Assembly: GCF_019392335.1 (NCBI RefSeq)
Contig: NZ_JAHXRQ010000008.1
Coordinates: forward strand, 1-64,000
DNA length: 64,000 nucleotides
DNA from: Mameliella sp. CS4
Lineage (GTDB): Bacteria > Pseudomonadota > Alphaproteobacteria > Rhodobacterales > Rhodobacteraceae
Direction of reading: 5' to 3'
Part shown: positions 25,422-34,675 of the stretch, piece after piece
Layout of the letters: every line of letters starts with the position of its first letter
Numbering within the stretch: the first letter of the stretch is position 1
The notes under the pieces: generated by a model
What the model was told of the DNA's origin: nothing
Databases searched by the model: none
Seen by the model: the letters and a program-made list of their open reading frames with translations, nothing else
Made by a program: the position numbers and the translations under genes

Positions 25422-27782
25422 ATGCACGCAATGGACCTCAAGCTGTTTCGCGACTTTCGCAGGCTCTGGGTGCAGGGCGTGGCAATCGCACTGGTGCTGG
25501 CGGCGGGTATCGCGGTCATCATCATGTCGGTGGGTATGAGCCGGGCGCTCAACGAGACCCGCAGCGCCTATTACGAGAGCAACCGCTTTGCGCATGTCTT
25601 TGCCTCGGCCCGTCGCGCGCCGGACAGCCTGCTGTCGCAATTGCGCGACATCGAGGGCGTGGCGCAGGTGGAAACGCAGGTGCGCTCCTACGCGATCCTC
25701 GACATTCCGGGGCGTGCGAAACCGGCGACCGGCCTGCTGATTTCGCGCCCCGAACTGGGCGAGCCGCTGTTGAACGTGCCTCTGCTGCGACGGGGCCGCT
25801 GGCCCGAAAATGCGGGCGAGACGGTGGTGAACGAACCCTTTGCAGAGGCCAACGGCTTTGTCCCCGGCGACACAATCTCGGTCAACCTGAACGGACGCAA
25901 GCGCGGGGTGACGATAACCGGCACCGCGCTGTCGCCCGAATTTGTCTATACCATCGGCCCCGGCGCCTTGATGCCGCAGAACGAAACCTTCGGCATCCTG
26001 TGGATGCAGGCCGAAGTGCTGGACGCGGGGTTCGGCATGGCGGGGGCCTTCAACACCGTGGCGCTGACCGTTCTGCCGCGCACGCCGTTGGAACCGGTCA
26101 AGGACGCGGTCAAGGCGCTGCTGGACCCCTACGGCGCGGCGACGCCGGTGGGGCGTGATGCGCAACAGTCGAACGCCTTCCTGGATGCCGAGATCCAGTC
26201 TCTGGAGGTGCTGGCCTGGGTGCTGCCGCCGGTCTTTCTGGGGATCACTGTCTTTCTGGTGAACATGGTCATGGGCCGCATCGTGCAACTTGAACGGTCC
26301 GAGATCGGTCTGATGAAGGCCGTGGGCTACACCAACTGGGAAATCGGGCTGCACTACCTGATGCTGGCGGCGTTGATCGCCTTTCTGGGGGTCGGCATCG
26401 GCTGGGGTGTGGGATCCTGGCTGGCGCAGGCCATGTCAAAGCTCTACGCCAAGTATTTCGACTTTCCCTTCCTCGTCTTCGGCGTGCCGCTCAGCATCTA
26501 TGCGCTCTCGGCGATGCTGGGCCTTGCGGCGACCAGCGCGGGGGCGCTGAACAGCGCGATGCGTGCGGCGCGGCTGGCGCCCGCGGTGGCGATGGCGCCG
26601 CCCGCACCGCCCAATTTCCACGGCTCCACGCTGGACCGGCTGGCCGATCTGCTGAGGCTGGGCCAGCCGACTCGGATGATCCTGCGCAGCCTGCTGCGCT
26701 GGCCGCTGCGCGCGGGGATGACCCTGTTGGGCATGGCGCTGGCGGTTTCGGTGCTGGTGGCGTCGAACTTCTTTCCCGACGCGATGGAAGAGATCATAGA
26801 CACTGCCTTTTACCAGTCGAACCGGCAGGACATGTTGCTGTTGTTCGACCCCGACGCGCCCGAAACCGCGCTGGAAGAGGTCAGGCGGCTGCCCGGTGTC
26901 CTGCAGGTGGAGCCCCAGCAATACCACGCAGCCCGCCTGATCTATGGTCCCTACGAAAAGCAGGTCCCGGTCTCGAGCGTGGCGGATGCGGCGGACCTGG
27001 CGCGGGTGGTGGATGGCGACGGGCAGGTGATCACGCCCGACCCCTTCGGCATCCTGCTGTCGGATCGCCTGGCGCTGGCGCTGCATGTCGGCGTCGGCGA
27101 CACACTGACCGTCAGTTTCGAAAGCGGTCGGCGCGAGACCTTCGAGGTGCCCGTCACCGGCATCGTCACCCAGTTCTTTGGGCTGGGCGCCTATTTCGCC
27201 CATGACACGCTGAACTCCATGTTCCGTCAAAGCCCGCGGGTGTCCATCGTCAACGTGACATTGGCGAACCCGCAGGCGGCTGAGGCCTTTCAGGAGTGGA
27301 TCAAGGATGTGCCCCGGCTGACGGGCACCATCAACATGACCGAAAACCGCATCAGCTTTACGGACACGTTGAGCAACAACATCCTTGTCGCGACCACGGT
27401 CTATGGCATCCTTGGCATGATCATCACCGTCGGCGTGGCCTACAATGCCGCGCGGGTGCAGCTCTCTGAACGGGCACGAGAGCTGGCCTGCCTGCGCATC
27501 CTGGGTTTTGGCAAGGGTGAGGTGGCCTATATCCTGGCCGGTGAGGTGCTGTTGCTGGCCGTTCTGGCGCAGCCGGTGGGCTGGGTGATCGGCTATGGCG
27601 TGGCGCGGCTGATGACCGAAGGCTTTACCAGCGATCTCTATGCCATCCCGCTGGTTCTGGAACCGGCGACCTTTGCCCAGGCCAGCCTGATCGTGCTGGG
27701 CGCCGCGGTGGTCTCGGTAGCGCTGGTGGCGCGCCGGTTGGGGCGTCTCGATCTGATTGCCGTCATGAAAACAAGGGAGTGA
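25422..27782 (+). CDS. FtsX-family ABC transporter permease
   Basis: 786 aa. One N-terminal helix (VQGVAIALVLAAGIAVIIMS), a periplasmic MacB-PCD-like domain, then two FtsX units: about 265-385 (VLPPVFLGITVFLVNMVMG) and about 665-780 (YGILGMIITVGVAYNAARVQ, ARELACLRILGFGKGEVAYI). It carries both FtsX repeats in one chain, as in LolC-like or DevC-duplicated permeases. The last five codons precede the HlyD gene by 4 bp. A second in-frame start at 25431 cannot be excluded. Confidence 0.88.
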   Translation: MHAMDLKLFRDFRRLWVQGVAIALVLAAGIAVIIMSVGMSRALNETRSAYYESNRFAHVFASARRAPDSLLSQLRDIEGVAQVETQVRSYAILDIPGRAKPATGLLISRPELGEPLLNVPLLRRGRWPENAGETVVNEPFAEANGFVPGDTISVNLNGRKRGVTITGTALSPEFVYTIGPGALMPQNETFGILWMQAEVLDAGFGMAGAFNTVALTVLPRTPLEPVKDAVKALLDPYGAATPVGRDAQQSNAFLDAEIQSLEVLAWVLPPVFLGITVFLVNMVMGRIVQLERSEIGLMKAVGYTNWEIGLHYLMLAALIAFLGVGIGWGVGSWLAQAMSKLYAKYFDFPFLVFGVPLSIYALSAMLGLAATSAGALNSAMRAARLAPAVAMAPPAPPNFHGSTLDRLADLLRLGQPTRMILRSLLRWPLRAGMTLLGMALAVSVLVASNFFPDAMEEIIDTAFYQSNRQDMLLLFDPDAPETALEEVRRLPGVLQVEPQQYHAARLIYGPYEKQVPVSSVADAADLARVVDGDGQVITPDPFGILLSDRLALALHVGVGDTLTVSFESGRRETFEVPVTGIVTQFFGLGAYFAHDTLNSMFRQSPRVSIVNVTLANPQAAEAFQEWIKDVPRLTGTINMTENRISFTDTLSNNILVATTVYGILGMIITVGVAYNAARVQLSERARELACLRILGFGKGEVAYILAGEVLLLAVLAQPVGWVIGYGVARLMTEGFTSDLYAIPLVLEPATFAQASLIVLGAAVVSVALVARRLGRLDLIAVMKTRE

Positions 27783-27786
27783 GGAC

Positions 27787-28992
27787 ATGTGGTCCCTGCG
27801 TACCATAGGACTTTCGGCTGTCGGCCTCGCCCTGGTGGGCGGGTTGGCGGTCACCGCTTTCCGGACCGATCCGATTCCGGTGGACACGGCGCCTTTGGCG
27901 CGCGGCGTGCTGAGTGTGACGGTGGACGCGGATGGCAAGACGCGGATCAGGGAGGTCTACGAGGTCTCCTCTCCCATCGTCGGCACGGTCCTGCGCTTGC
28001 CGGTGACGGTGGGCGACCCGGTGGCCAAGGGGGTGACCGTGGTGGCCCAGGTGCAGCCCGCTGTGCCGACACTGCTGGATGCGCGCAGCCGGGCACAGGC
28101 GGTGGCGGCGCTGCACGAGGCCGAGGCAAGCGTGAAATTCGCCGAGGCCGAGGTTGTCCGGACAGAGGCGCAGCGCGCCTATGCGCAGTCGCAGTATGAC
28201 CGGGCCAAGGCCCTGGCTGACCGGGGCACGGCCTCGCTGACCGCGCTTGAGACGGCGGCGCAGCAGCTGCAACTGGCCGAGGCCGACAAGCTGTCTGCCG
28301 ACGCGCGGCTTGCAATGTCGCGCGCCGCGCTGGAAAGCGCGCAGGCGGTGCTGGCCGAACCCGAGGACGCGCCGGGCGGGGGCGATTGCTGTCTGCCGAT
28401 CCTGGCGCCCGCCGATGGCGTTGTCCTGTCGGTCGAGGGCGAAAGCGCGCGGCCCGTGGCGGCAGGCGCGCCGCTGCTCAGCATCGGCGACCCGGACGAT
28501 TTGGAAATCGTTGTCGATCTTTTGTCCTCACAGGCGACCCGCCTGGCGCCCGGCGCCTCCGTCGAGGTGGACCGCTGGGGTGGCGAGGGCACGCTGGCGG
28601 CGGAATTGCGGCTGATCGAACCGGCAGCGCGCACTGTCGTTTCGGCCCTGGGGATCGAGGAACAACGCGTGGATGCGGTGCTGGATTTCACCTCTCCGCC
28701 CGAGATGCGCGCGGGGCTGGGTCAGGCCTTTGCTGTCTTTGTCCGGATCGAGGAATGGCGCACCGAAGATGCGCTGTTGATCCCGCTGTCGGCGATTTTC
28801 CGGCGCGAAGGGCAATGGTTCACCTATGTGCTGGCCGATGGCGCCGCGCATGAGACGGCGATCGAGATCGGCCGCCGCGACGGGCGCAGCGCCGAGGTGC
28901 TGGCCGGCGTCGCGGTCGGGGATCGGGTGATCCTGCACCCGCCGGACACGGTAGAGGACGGGGTCGAGGTGGCCGAGCGCGACTGGCAGTAG
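27787..28992 (+). CDS. Periplasmic adaptor (HlyD/membrane fusion protein)
   Basis: 401 aa. One N-terminal membrane anchor (TIGLSAVGLALVGGLAVTAF), a lipoyl half-motif (VSSPIVGTVLRLPVTVGDPV), a coiled-coil hairpin at about 95-195 rich in Ala/Glu/Gln, the second lipoyl half (ILAPADGVVLSVEGESARPV), then beta-barrel and C-terminal domains (ALLIPLSAIFRREGQWFTYVL). Third gene of the ABC exporter operon. A partner outer-membrane channel is not encoded here. Confidence 0.9.
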   Translation: MWSLRTIGLSAVGLALVGGLAVTAFRTDPIPVDTAPLARGVLSVTVDADGKTRIREVYEVSSPIVGTVLRLPVTVGDPVAKGVTVVAQVQPAVPTLLDARSRAQAVAALHEAEASVKFAEAEVVRTEAQRAYAQSQYDRAKALADRGTASLTALETAAQQLQLAEADKLSADARLAMSRAALESAQAVLAEPEDAPGGGDCCLPILAPADGVVLSVEGESARPVAAGAPLLSIGDPDDLEIVVDLLSSQATRLAPGASVEVDRWGGEGTLAAELRLIEPAARTVVSALGIEEQRVDAVLDFTSPPEMRAGLGQAFAVFVRIEEWRTEDALLIPLSAIFRREGQWFTYVLADGAAHETAIEIGRRDGRSAEVLAGVAVGDRVILHPPDTVEDGVEVAERDWQ

Positions 28993-29093
28993 GCGCCCCC
29001 ACCCGCAGGCAATCATGAAAACCTCTTGGCCGGGGCTTGTGATTTGACGCGCGTCCAACTTAATCTTGACGAACGCGGGCGGTCCGCCCAGTC

Positions 29094-29120
29094 TTTTAAT
29101 ATTGCGCGCGTAAAGTTTTT
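29094..29120. promoter_or_regulatory. Candidate LacI-family operator, copy 1 (before the regulator gene)
   Basis: TTTTAAT ATTGCGCGC GTAAAGTTTTT. The two outer blocks are identical to those at 30225-30251 and 23 of 27 positions match overall. It lies 52 bp before the LacI-type regulator start. Confidence 0.55.
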
Positions 29121-29171
29121 TCTGCGTGTGCGGCGGGCATGCGTCCGATGCCGGAGGGGGAGACAGGGTTC

Positions 29172-30203
29172 ATGACCGGCAGGAAGATCCGGAACATGGA
29201 GGAATTCGCCGAGGTCAGCGGGATCTCGCGTCCGACCGTGTCCAAGTATTTCAACGACCCGGACAGTGTGCGGAAATCCACGCGCGCGCGGATCGAGAGT
29301 GCCCTGGAGCAATACGACTATCGCCCCAACATCTTTGCGATCAACCAGAACCGCAAGCTGACCAAGAACATCGGCATCGTGGTGCCCTATCTTGCCGACC
29401 CCTTCTTTGCCGAGATTGCGCGCAATCTGGAAATGCTGGTGATCGCGGCGGGCTATCATCCGATCCTGCTCAGCTCGCACGGATCCACCGCGCAGGAAAA
29501 CGACAACTTCGAAAGCCTGCGCGCGATCAAGCCCGCCGGGGCATTGCTGGCGCCCCTTGGCCGGGCGTCTGACAAGGCGGCTGTCGAGAGGTTCTGCAAG
29601 GCGGTGCCCTCTGTTCTTTTTGATAGTTATATCAGTGGTATGGGTGAGGCCTTCGTGGGGCATGACAATATCCAGGCGACCAAGCTGATCTGCGAATACC
29701 TCTGCCGGACGGGGCAGCCCCCGGCCTTTTTCGAGATGCGCACGCCAACCAACCCGAATGCCTATCGTCGCCGCAACGCCTATTGCGAGGCGATGGAGCG
29801 GCTGGGCCACCCCGTGCAGCTGTTGCAGGCCGAAGGCGGCGGCTGGGATTTCGAAAAGATCGGGCTGGAAGGCGGTACGAAAGTCATCGAAGAACGCAGC
29901 CTGACCACCGATACGATCCTGTGTTCGAACGACCGTCTGGCCATCGGCTTTCTGGCGGCGGCTTATCAGAAGGGGCTGCGAGTCGGGCTGGGTGCGGGGG
30001 CCGCGCTGCGCGTTGCCGGACACGACGACCACCCGTTCTCGCGCTATACCTGCCCGCCGCTGACAACGGTTTCGCAGGACTATACTGCAATCGCAGAACG
30101 CAGTGTCGAACGACTTTTCAGCCTGGTCGAAAGCGGGGAACGTGCTGAAAACCGCGATGAAATCTTTTTCGAAGGCAAGCTGGTCATGCGGCAATCCGCA
30201 TAG
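29172..30203 (+). CDS. LacI-family regulator of the polyol operon
   Basis: 343 aa from ATG 29172. LacI helix-turn-helix and hinge at about 8-55 (RNMEEFAEVSGISRPTVSKY, then ARIESALEQYDYRPN). The rest is a periplasmic-binding-protein-like sensor (NIGIVVPYLADPFFAEIARN). It sits 116 bp upstream of the sorbitol/mannitol binding-protein gene, same strand, and each of the two genes has a copy of the same 27-bp operator-like element. This fits a local repressor released by a polyol. Confidence 0.88.
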   Translation: MTGRKIRNMEEFAEVSGISRPTVSKYFNDPDSVRKSTRARIESALEQYDYRPNIFAINQNRKLTKNIGIVVPYLADPFFAEIARNLEMLVIAAGYHPILLSSHGSTAQENDNFESLRAIKPAGALLAPLGRASDKAAVERFCKAVPSVLFDSYISGMGEAFVGHDNIQATKLICEYLCRTGQPPAFFEMRTPTNPNAYRRRNAYCEAMERLGHPVQLLQAEGGGWDFEKIGLEGGTKVIEERSLTTDTILCSNDRLAIGFLAAAYQKGLRVGLGAGAALRVAGHDDHPFSRYTCPPLTTVSQDYTAIAERSVERLFSLVESGERAENRDEIFFEGKLVMRQSA

Positions 30204-30224
30204 AGTATTCTGCGTCGCGGCAAA

Positions 30225-30251
30225 TTTTAATTTTACTCCCGTAAAGTTTTT
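30225..30251. promoter_or_regulatory. Candidate LacI-family operator, copy 2 (before the polyol ABC genes)
   Basis: TTTTAAT TTTACTCCC GTAAAGTTTTT. It contains a perfect TTTAC-N4-GTAAA dyad, typical for LacI proteins, and matches the site at 29094-29120. It lies 69 bp before the binding-protein start. Confidence 0.6.
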
Positions 30252-30319
30252 GATTGACTCGCTGAGGGGCGTTGCGCAGTCTTTGAGTGTGCAACGAGCA
30301 CTCCAAGGGAGGAAATTGG

Positions 30320-31624
30320 ATGACTTTGAAAGGCGCATTTTTTGCGGCTTCCGCTCTTGTGTCGGTCAGCGCGACTGCGCTTTCCGCCGAGGTCCTGACC
30401 ATCGCCACGGTGAACAATGGCGACATGATCCGGATGCAGAAGCTGACCGACGACTTTACCGCCAAGACCGGACACGAGGTGAGCTGGGTCACGCTGGAAG
30501 AGAACGTGCTGCGGCAGCGCGTGACCACGGACATCACCACCAAGGGCGGTGCCTTCGACATCATGACCATCGGCATGTACGAAACGCCGATCTGGGCCGC
30601 CAACGGCTGGCTGGTTCCGCTGGACGACCTGTCGGAAGAGTATGACGCCGATGATATCCTGCCGGCGATGCGCGGGGGCCTCAGCCATGACGGCACGCTC
30701 TATGCCGCGCCCTTCTACGGCGAAAGCTCGATGATCATGTACCGGACCGACCTGTTCGAGGCCGCCGGGCTGGAAATGCCCGAGGCGCCGACCTGGAGCT
30801 TTGTCGCCGACGCCGCCCGCAAGATCACCGACAGGGACAACGAGATCTACGGCATCTGCCTGCGCGGCAAGGCCGGCTGGGGCGAGAACATGGCCTTCCT
30901 GACGGCCACCGCCAACTCCTTTGGCGCGCGCTGGTTCGACGAGGACTGGACCCCGCAGTTCGACAGTGATGCCTGGGAAGAGACACTGACCTTTTACCTG
31001 GACCTGATGAACGATGCAGGCCCTCCGGGCGCCTCGACCAACGGGTTCAATGAGAACCTCTCGCTGTTCCAGCAGGGCAAGTGCGGGATGTGGATCGACG
31101 CCACCGTCGCCGCCTCTTTCGTGACCAATCCCGACGATTCCGCCGTGGCCGACAAGGTCGGCTTCGCGCTGGCGCCGGACACCGGCAAGGGCAAGCGCGG
31201 CAACTGGCTCTGGGCCTGGGCGCTGGGCATCCCGGCGGGCACCCAGAAAGAGGATGCCGCCAAGGAGTTCATCGAGTGGGCGACCTCCAAGGCCTATATC
31301 GAGCTGGTCGCGGCGAACGAGGGCTGGGCCAACGTGCCTCCGGGTGCGCGCAGCTCGCTCTATCAGAACGAGGCCTATCTCTCCGCAGCGCCCTTTGCCG
31401 AAATGACGCTGAAGTCGATCAATTCGGCTGACCCGCTGAACCCGACCGTGGACCCGGTTCCCTATGTCGGCGTGCAGTTCGTGGCGATCCCGGAATTCGC
31501 GGGCTTTGCCACCGACGTGGGCCAGGAATTCTCGGCCGCGCTGGCCGGTCAGCAGACCGCGCAGCAGGCCCTTGCCAAGGCGCAGGCGCTGGTCGCCGAC
31601 GCAATGGAAGCCGCAGGGTACTGA
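30320..31624 (+). CDS. smoE: Sorbitol/mannitol ABC transporter substrate-binding protein
   Basis: 434 aa. Signal peptide MTLKGAFFAASALVSVSATA, cleavage near LSA-EV. The mature protein is an extracellular solute-binding family 1 type (MTIGMYETPIWAANGWLVPL, YAAPFYGESSMIMYRTDLFE). Strong SD GGAGGAAA. The gene order binding protein, two permeases, ATPase, SDR, mannitol dehydrogenase is that of the Rhodobacter smo/mtl polyol operon, so the ligand is likely sorbitol, mannitol or arabitol. A strong hairpin follows the stop codon. Confidence 0.9.
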   Translation: MTLKGAFFAASALVSVSATALSAEVLTIATVNNGDMIRMQKLTDDFTAKTGHEVSWVTLEENVLRQRVTTDITTKGGAFDIMTIGMYETPIWAANGWLVPLDDLSEEYDADDILPAMRGGLSHDGTLYAAPFYGESSMIMYRTDLFEAAGLEMPEAPTWSFVADAARKITDRDNEIYGICLRGKAGWGENMAFLTATANSFGARWFDEDWTPQFDSDAWEETLTFYLDLMNDAGPPGASTNGFNENLSLFQQGKCGMWIDATVAASFVTNPDDSAVADKVGFALAPDTGKGKRGNWLWAWALGIPAGTQKEDAAKEFIEWATSKAYIELVAANEGWANVPPGARSSLYQNEAYLSAAPFAEMTLKSINSADPLNPTVDPVPYVGVQFVAIPEFAGFATDVGQEFSAALAGQQTAQQALAKAQALVADAMEAAGY

Positions 31625-31638
31625 GGCCTCCTCCCAGG

Positions 31639-31666
31639 CCGGAGGGCGGGGGCAACCGCCCTCCGG
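31639..31666 (+). promoter_or_regulatory. Intercistronic hairpin between smoE and smoF
   Basis: CCGGAGGGCGG (31639-31649) and CCGCCCTCCGG (31656-31666): perfect 11-bp stem, 6-base loop, no T-run. A smaller stem GGCCT/AGGCC precedes it. This resembles the stabilising hairpins found after binding-protein genes, which raise their share of the operon mRNA. Confidence 0.6.
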
Positions 31667-31728
31667 TTCCTGACCTAACAACAGACATCAACACGGCGGC
31701 GCGACGCCGCCAAGGGAGGAGATGCGTC

Positions 31729-32595
31729 ATGGCGACCCAGCATTCGCGATCCGCAGCCCGTCTGATGATGGCCCCCGCGGTTTTCCTGCTTCTGGTCTGG
31801 ATGCTTGTTCCGCTGTCCATGACCCTCTGGTTTTCCTTCCGCAAGTACCTGCCGCTGCGCGGCGGGGACCTGGGGTGGGCCGGCTTTGACAACTACGTCC
31901 GTTTCGTGACGTCCAGTTCCTTCTGGCCCAGCGTAATGACGACTCTGATGATCGTCGGTGGTGTGCTGGTGGTGACAGTGGTCCTGGGCGTGCTGCTGGC
32001 GATCCTCCTGGATCAGCCGATGTGGGGGCAGGGGGTGGTGCGCATCCTTGTCATCGCGCCCTTCTTCGTGATGCCCACCGTGTCGGCGCTGGTCTGGAAG
32101 AACATGTTCATGGACCCGGTGAACGGGCTCTTCGCACACCTGTGGAAGTTCTTCGGTGCCGAGCCGATTGCCTGGCTGTCCGAGGCTTCGATGCAGTCGC
32201 TTATCATGATCGTCAGCTGGCAATGGCTGCCCTTTGCGACGCTGATCCTGCTGACCGCGATCCAGTCGCTGGACAGCGAACAGCTCGAAGCTGCCGAGAT
32301 GGACGGCGCCCCGCCATTGGCGCGCTTCTTTCACATCATTCTGCCGCACCTGAGCCGGGCGATCACCGTGGTGATCCTGATCCAGACGATCTTCCTGCTG
32401 TCGATTTTCGCCGAGATCTTCGTCACCACGCAGGGCTCGTTCGGGACCAAGACGCTGACCTACCTGATCTTCCAGCGCGTGCTGGAAAGCCAGAACGTCG
32501 GACTGGGGTCCGCGGGCGGGGTCTATGCGATCATCCTGGCCAATATCGTCGCGCTGTTCCTGATGCGCATCGTCGGGAAGAACCTCGATGCCTGA
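31729..32595 (+). CDS. smoF: Polyol ABC transporter permease 1
   Basis: 288 aa, six predicted helices, starting MATQHSRSAARLMMAPAVFL. The inner-membrane permease EAA loop is visible as EAAEMDGAPPLARFFHIILP. Family: binding-protein-dependent permease, MalF/UgpA class. GGGAGGAGATGCGTC precedes ATG 31729. An unusual 231-bp gap with a long inverted repeat follows before the second permease gene. Confidence 0.9.
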   Translation: MATQHSRSAARLMMAPAVFLLLVWMLVPLSMTLWFSFRKYLPLRGGDLGWAGFDNYVRFVTSSSFWPSVMTTLMIVGGVLVVTVVLGVLLAILLDQPMWGQGVVRILVIAPFFVMPTVSALVWKNMFMDPVNGLFAHLWKFFGAEPIAWLSEASMQSLIMIVSWQWLPFATLILLTAIQSLDSEQLEAAEMDGAPPLARFFHIILPHLSRAITVVILIQTIFLLSIFAEIFVTTQGSFGTKTLTYLIFQRVLESQNVGLGSAGGVYAIILANIVALFLMRIVGKNLDA

Positions 32596-32622
32596 TCTGG
32601 CCACATGCAAAACGGCGGGCGG

Positions 32623-32765
32623 GGCGCGCGTGCGCCATGCCCGGCCTCGGGAGAGCGGTGACGCGACCACGCTGGCTGCCCTCCAAAGCCCGATAGCCGC
32701 CCTGACAACGGCTGTTCCAACAAATGCCCTCCCGGGGGGGAGGTCGGGCTTGGCGCATGCGCGCC
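32623..32765 (+). repeat. Long inverted repeat between the two polyol permease genes
   Basis: Arm 1 (32623-32648) begins GGCGCGCGTGCGCC; arm 2 (32740-32765) ends GGCGCATGCGCGCC. The 26-base arms pair at 23 positions, 25 if G-U pairs are counted in RNA. The 91-base interior contains a further AGCCG/CGGCT stem. It occupies the only wide gap in the operon and looks like a REP/MITE-like element. An ORF of 78 codons over it is not credible as a gene. Confidence 0.65.
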
Positions 32766-32826
32766 GGATGTGCCCGACGATCGGTGCAACGCATCGCCCC
32801 GCCGCCACGCAGGAAAGGCTCTGATC

Positions 32827-33657
32827 ATGGCACGCGCCGTCAAGACACAACGCAAGGCGATCAACACCGCGCTGGCCTGGGCCGTCGGTCTGCTGATCTT
32901 CTTTCCCATCCTCTGGACCATCCTGACCAGCTTCAAGACAGAGGCGCAGGCCATCAGCGATCCGCCGGTCTTCCTCTTCTTCGACTGGACGCTGGAAAAC
33001 TACGCGGTGGTGCAGGAGCGGTCGAACTACATGCGGTTCCTTTGGAACTCGGTGATCATCGCCGGTGGCTCCACGATCCTGGGCACGATCATCGCGATCC
33101 CCGCCGCCTGGTCCATGGCATTCGTGCCCTCGAAGCGGACCAAGGACATTCTGCTGTGGATGCTCTCCACAAAGATGCTGCCCGCGGTCGGCGTGCTCTA
33201 CCCGATCTACCTGCTTTTCATCAAGCTGGGGTGGCTGGACTCGCGGGTCGGGCTGATCATCGTGCTGATGCTGATCAACCTGCCGATCATCGTCTGGATG
33301 CTCTACACCTACTTCCGCGAAATTCCCGGAGAGATCCTGGAAGCGGCGCGGATGGATGGTGCCAGCCTGCGCGAGGAAATCCTTTACGTGCTGACCCCGA
33401 TGGCGGTGCCGGGCATCGCCTCGACCATCCTGCTCAACATCATCCTGGCGTGGAACGAGCCCTTCTGGACGCTCAACCTGACCGCCGCAAAGGCAGCGCC
33501 GCTGACGGCATTCATCGCCAGCTATTCCAGCCCCGAAGGGCTGTTCTACGCGAAACTTTCGGCGGCCTCGGTCATGGCCATCGCGCCGATCCTGATCATG
33601 GGCTGGTTCAGCCAGAAACAACTCGTCCGCGGCCTGACCTTCGGCGCGGTGAAATAA
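32827..33657 (+). CDS. smoG: Polyol ABC transporter permease 2
   Basis: 276 aa from ATG 32827, preceded by AGGAAAGG. MalG/UgpE-class permease: six helices, EAA loop as [20 protein letters not shown], and the C-terminal [20 protein letters not shown] typical for the family. An in-frame ATG at 32770 lies in the inverted-repeat region and would add a non-hydrophobic leader, so it is not used. The ATPase gene follows 13 bp later. Confidence 0.9.
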   Translation: MARAVKTQRKAINTALAWAVGLLIFFPILWTILTSFKTEAQAISDPPVFLFFDWTLENYAVVQERSNYMRFLWNSVIIAGGSTILGTIIAIPAAWSMAFVPSKRTKDILLWMLSTKMLPAVGVLYPIYLLFIKLGWLDSRVGLIIVLMLINLPIIVWMLYTYFREIPGEILEAARMDGASLREEILYVLTPMAVPGIASTILLNIILAWNEPFWTLNLTAAKAAPLTAFIASYSSPEGLFYAKLSAASVMAIAPILIMGWFSQKQLVRGLTFGAVK

Positions 33658-33670
33658 GGGGGAGAGACCC

Positions 33671-34675
33671 GTGGGACGTATTCAACTCAAGCAGGTCAAG
33701 AAGTCTTTTGGCGACGTGACCGTTATCCCGCCCTTGGACCTGACCATCGAGGATGGCGAATTCACCGTCTTTGTCGGTCCGTCCGGCTGCGGCAAGTCCA
33801 CCCTGCTGCGGCTGATCGCCGGCCTGGAGGATACCACCGACGGCGTGATCGAGATCGACGGCAAGGACGCGACCATGTTGCCGCCGGCCAAACGCAGCCT
33901 GGCAATGGTGTTCCAGTCTTACGCCCTGTACCCGCACATGTCCGTGCGCAAGAACATCGCTTTCCCGATGAAAATGGCGGGCATGGACAAGGCGGAGCAG
34001 GACAAGCGTATCGCCTCGGCGGCCAAGGCGCTGAACCTGACCGACTACCTGGACCGGCGTCCGGGGCAGCTGTCGGGCGGCCAGCGCCAGCGGGTCGCCA
34101 TCGGGCGGGCCATCGTGCGGGAACCCGCGGCCTTCCTCTTTGACGAACCGCTGTCCAACCTCGATGCCGCCCTGCGTGTCGGCATGCGGATGGAAATCAG
34201 CGAACTGCACAAAAAGCTGGACACGACGATGATCTACGTCACCCACGACCAGGTCGAGGCGATGACGATGGCCGACAAGATCGTGGTGCTGCATGCGGGC
34301 GTGATCGAACAGGTTGGCAGCCCGCTGGAACTGTATCGCAACCCGCGCAACAAGTTCGTCGCCGGGTTCATCGGCAGCCCCAGGATGAACTTCATCGAAG
34401 GGCCGGAGGCCGCGAAACACGATGCGCAAACCATCGGTATCCGCCCCGAACATATCGAGGTTTCGACCACCGAGGGCCTGTGGCAGGGCCGGGTCGGCGT
34501 GGCCGAGCACCTGGGGTCGGACACCTTCATCCACGTCCACGGAGTGCCGGGCTGCGACCCGATGACCGTCCGCGTGGGCGGCGAGATCCCGGTGCATCAC
34601 GGCGACACGGTTTTCCTGAACCCGAACCTCGATCACCTGCACCGTTTCGATGCCAAGGGGTTGCGCATCCAATGA
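33671..34675 (+). CDS. smoK: Polyol ABC transporter ATP-binding protein
   Basis: 334 aa, MalK/UgpC type. Walker [10 protein letters not shown] (about 37-45), signature LSGGQRQR, Walker [15 protein letters not shown]-loop YVTHD, and a C-terminal TOBE domain ([15 protein letters not shown]). GTG start at 33671 with GGGGGAGAGA before it. ATGA overlap with the dehydrogenase gene that follows. Confidence 0.92.
   Translation: MGRIQLKQVKKSFGDVTVIPPLDLTIEDGEFTVFVGPSGCGKSTLLRLIAGLEDTTDGVIEIDGKDATMLPPAKRSLAMVFQSYALYPHMSVRKNIAFPMKMAGMDKAEQDKRIASAAKALNLTDYLDRRPGQLSGGQRQRVAIGRAIVREPAAFLFDEPLSNLDAALRVGMRMEISELHKKLDTTMIYVTHDQVEAMTMADKIVVLHAGVIEQVGSPLELYRNPRNKFVAGFIGSPRMNFIEGPEAAKHDAQTIGIRPEHIEVSTTEGLWQGRVGVAEHLGSDTFIHVHGVPGCDPMTVRVGGEIPVHHGDTVFLNPNLDHLHRFDAKGLRIQ

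Noticed and set aside
32588..32824. 78-codon ORF between the two polyol permease genes
   Set aside because: It lies over the long inverted repeat, has no Shine-Dalgarno of its own, and its amino acid content reflects the repeat.
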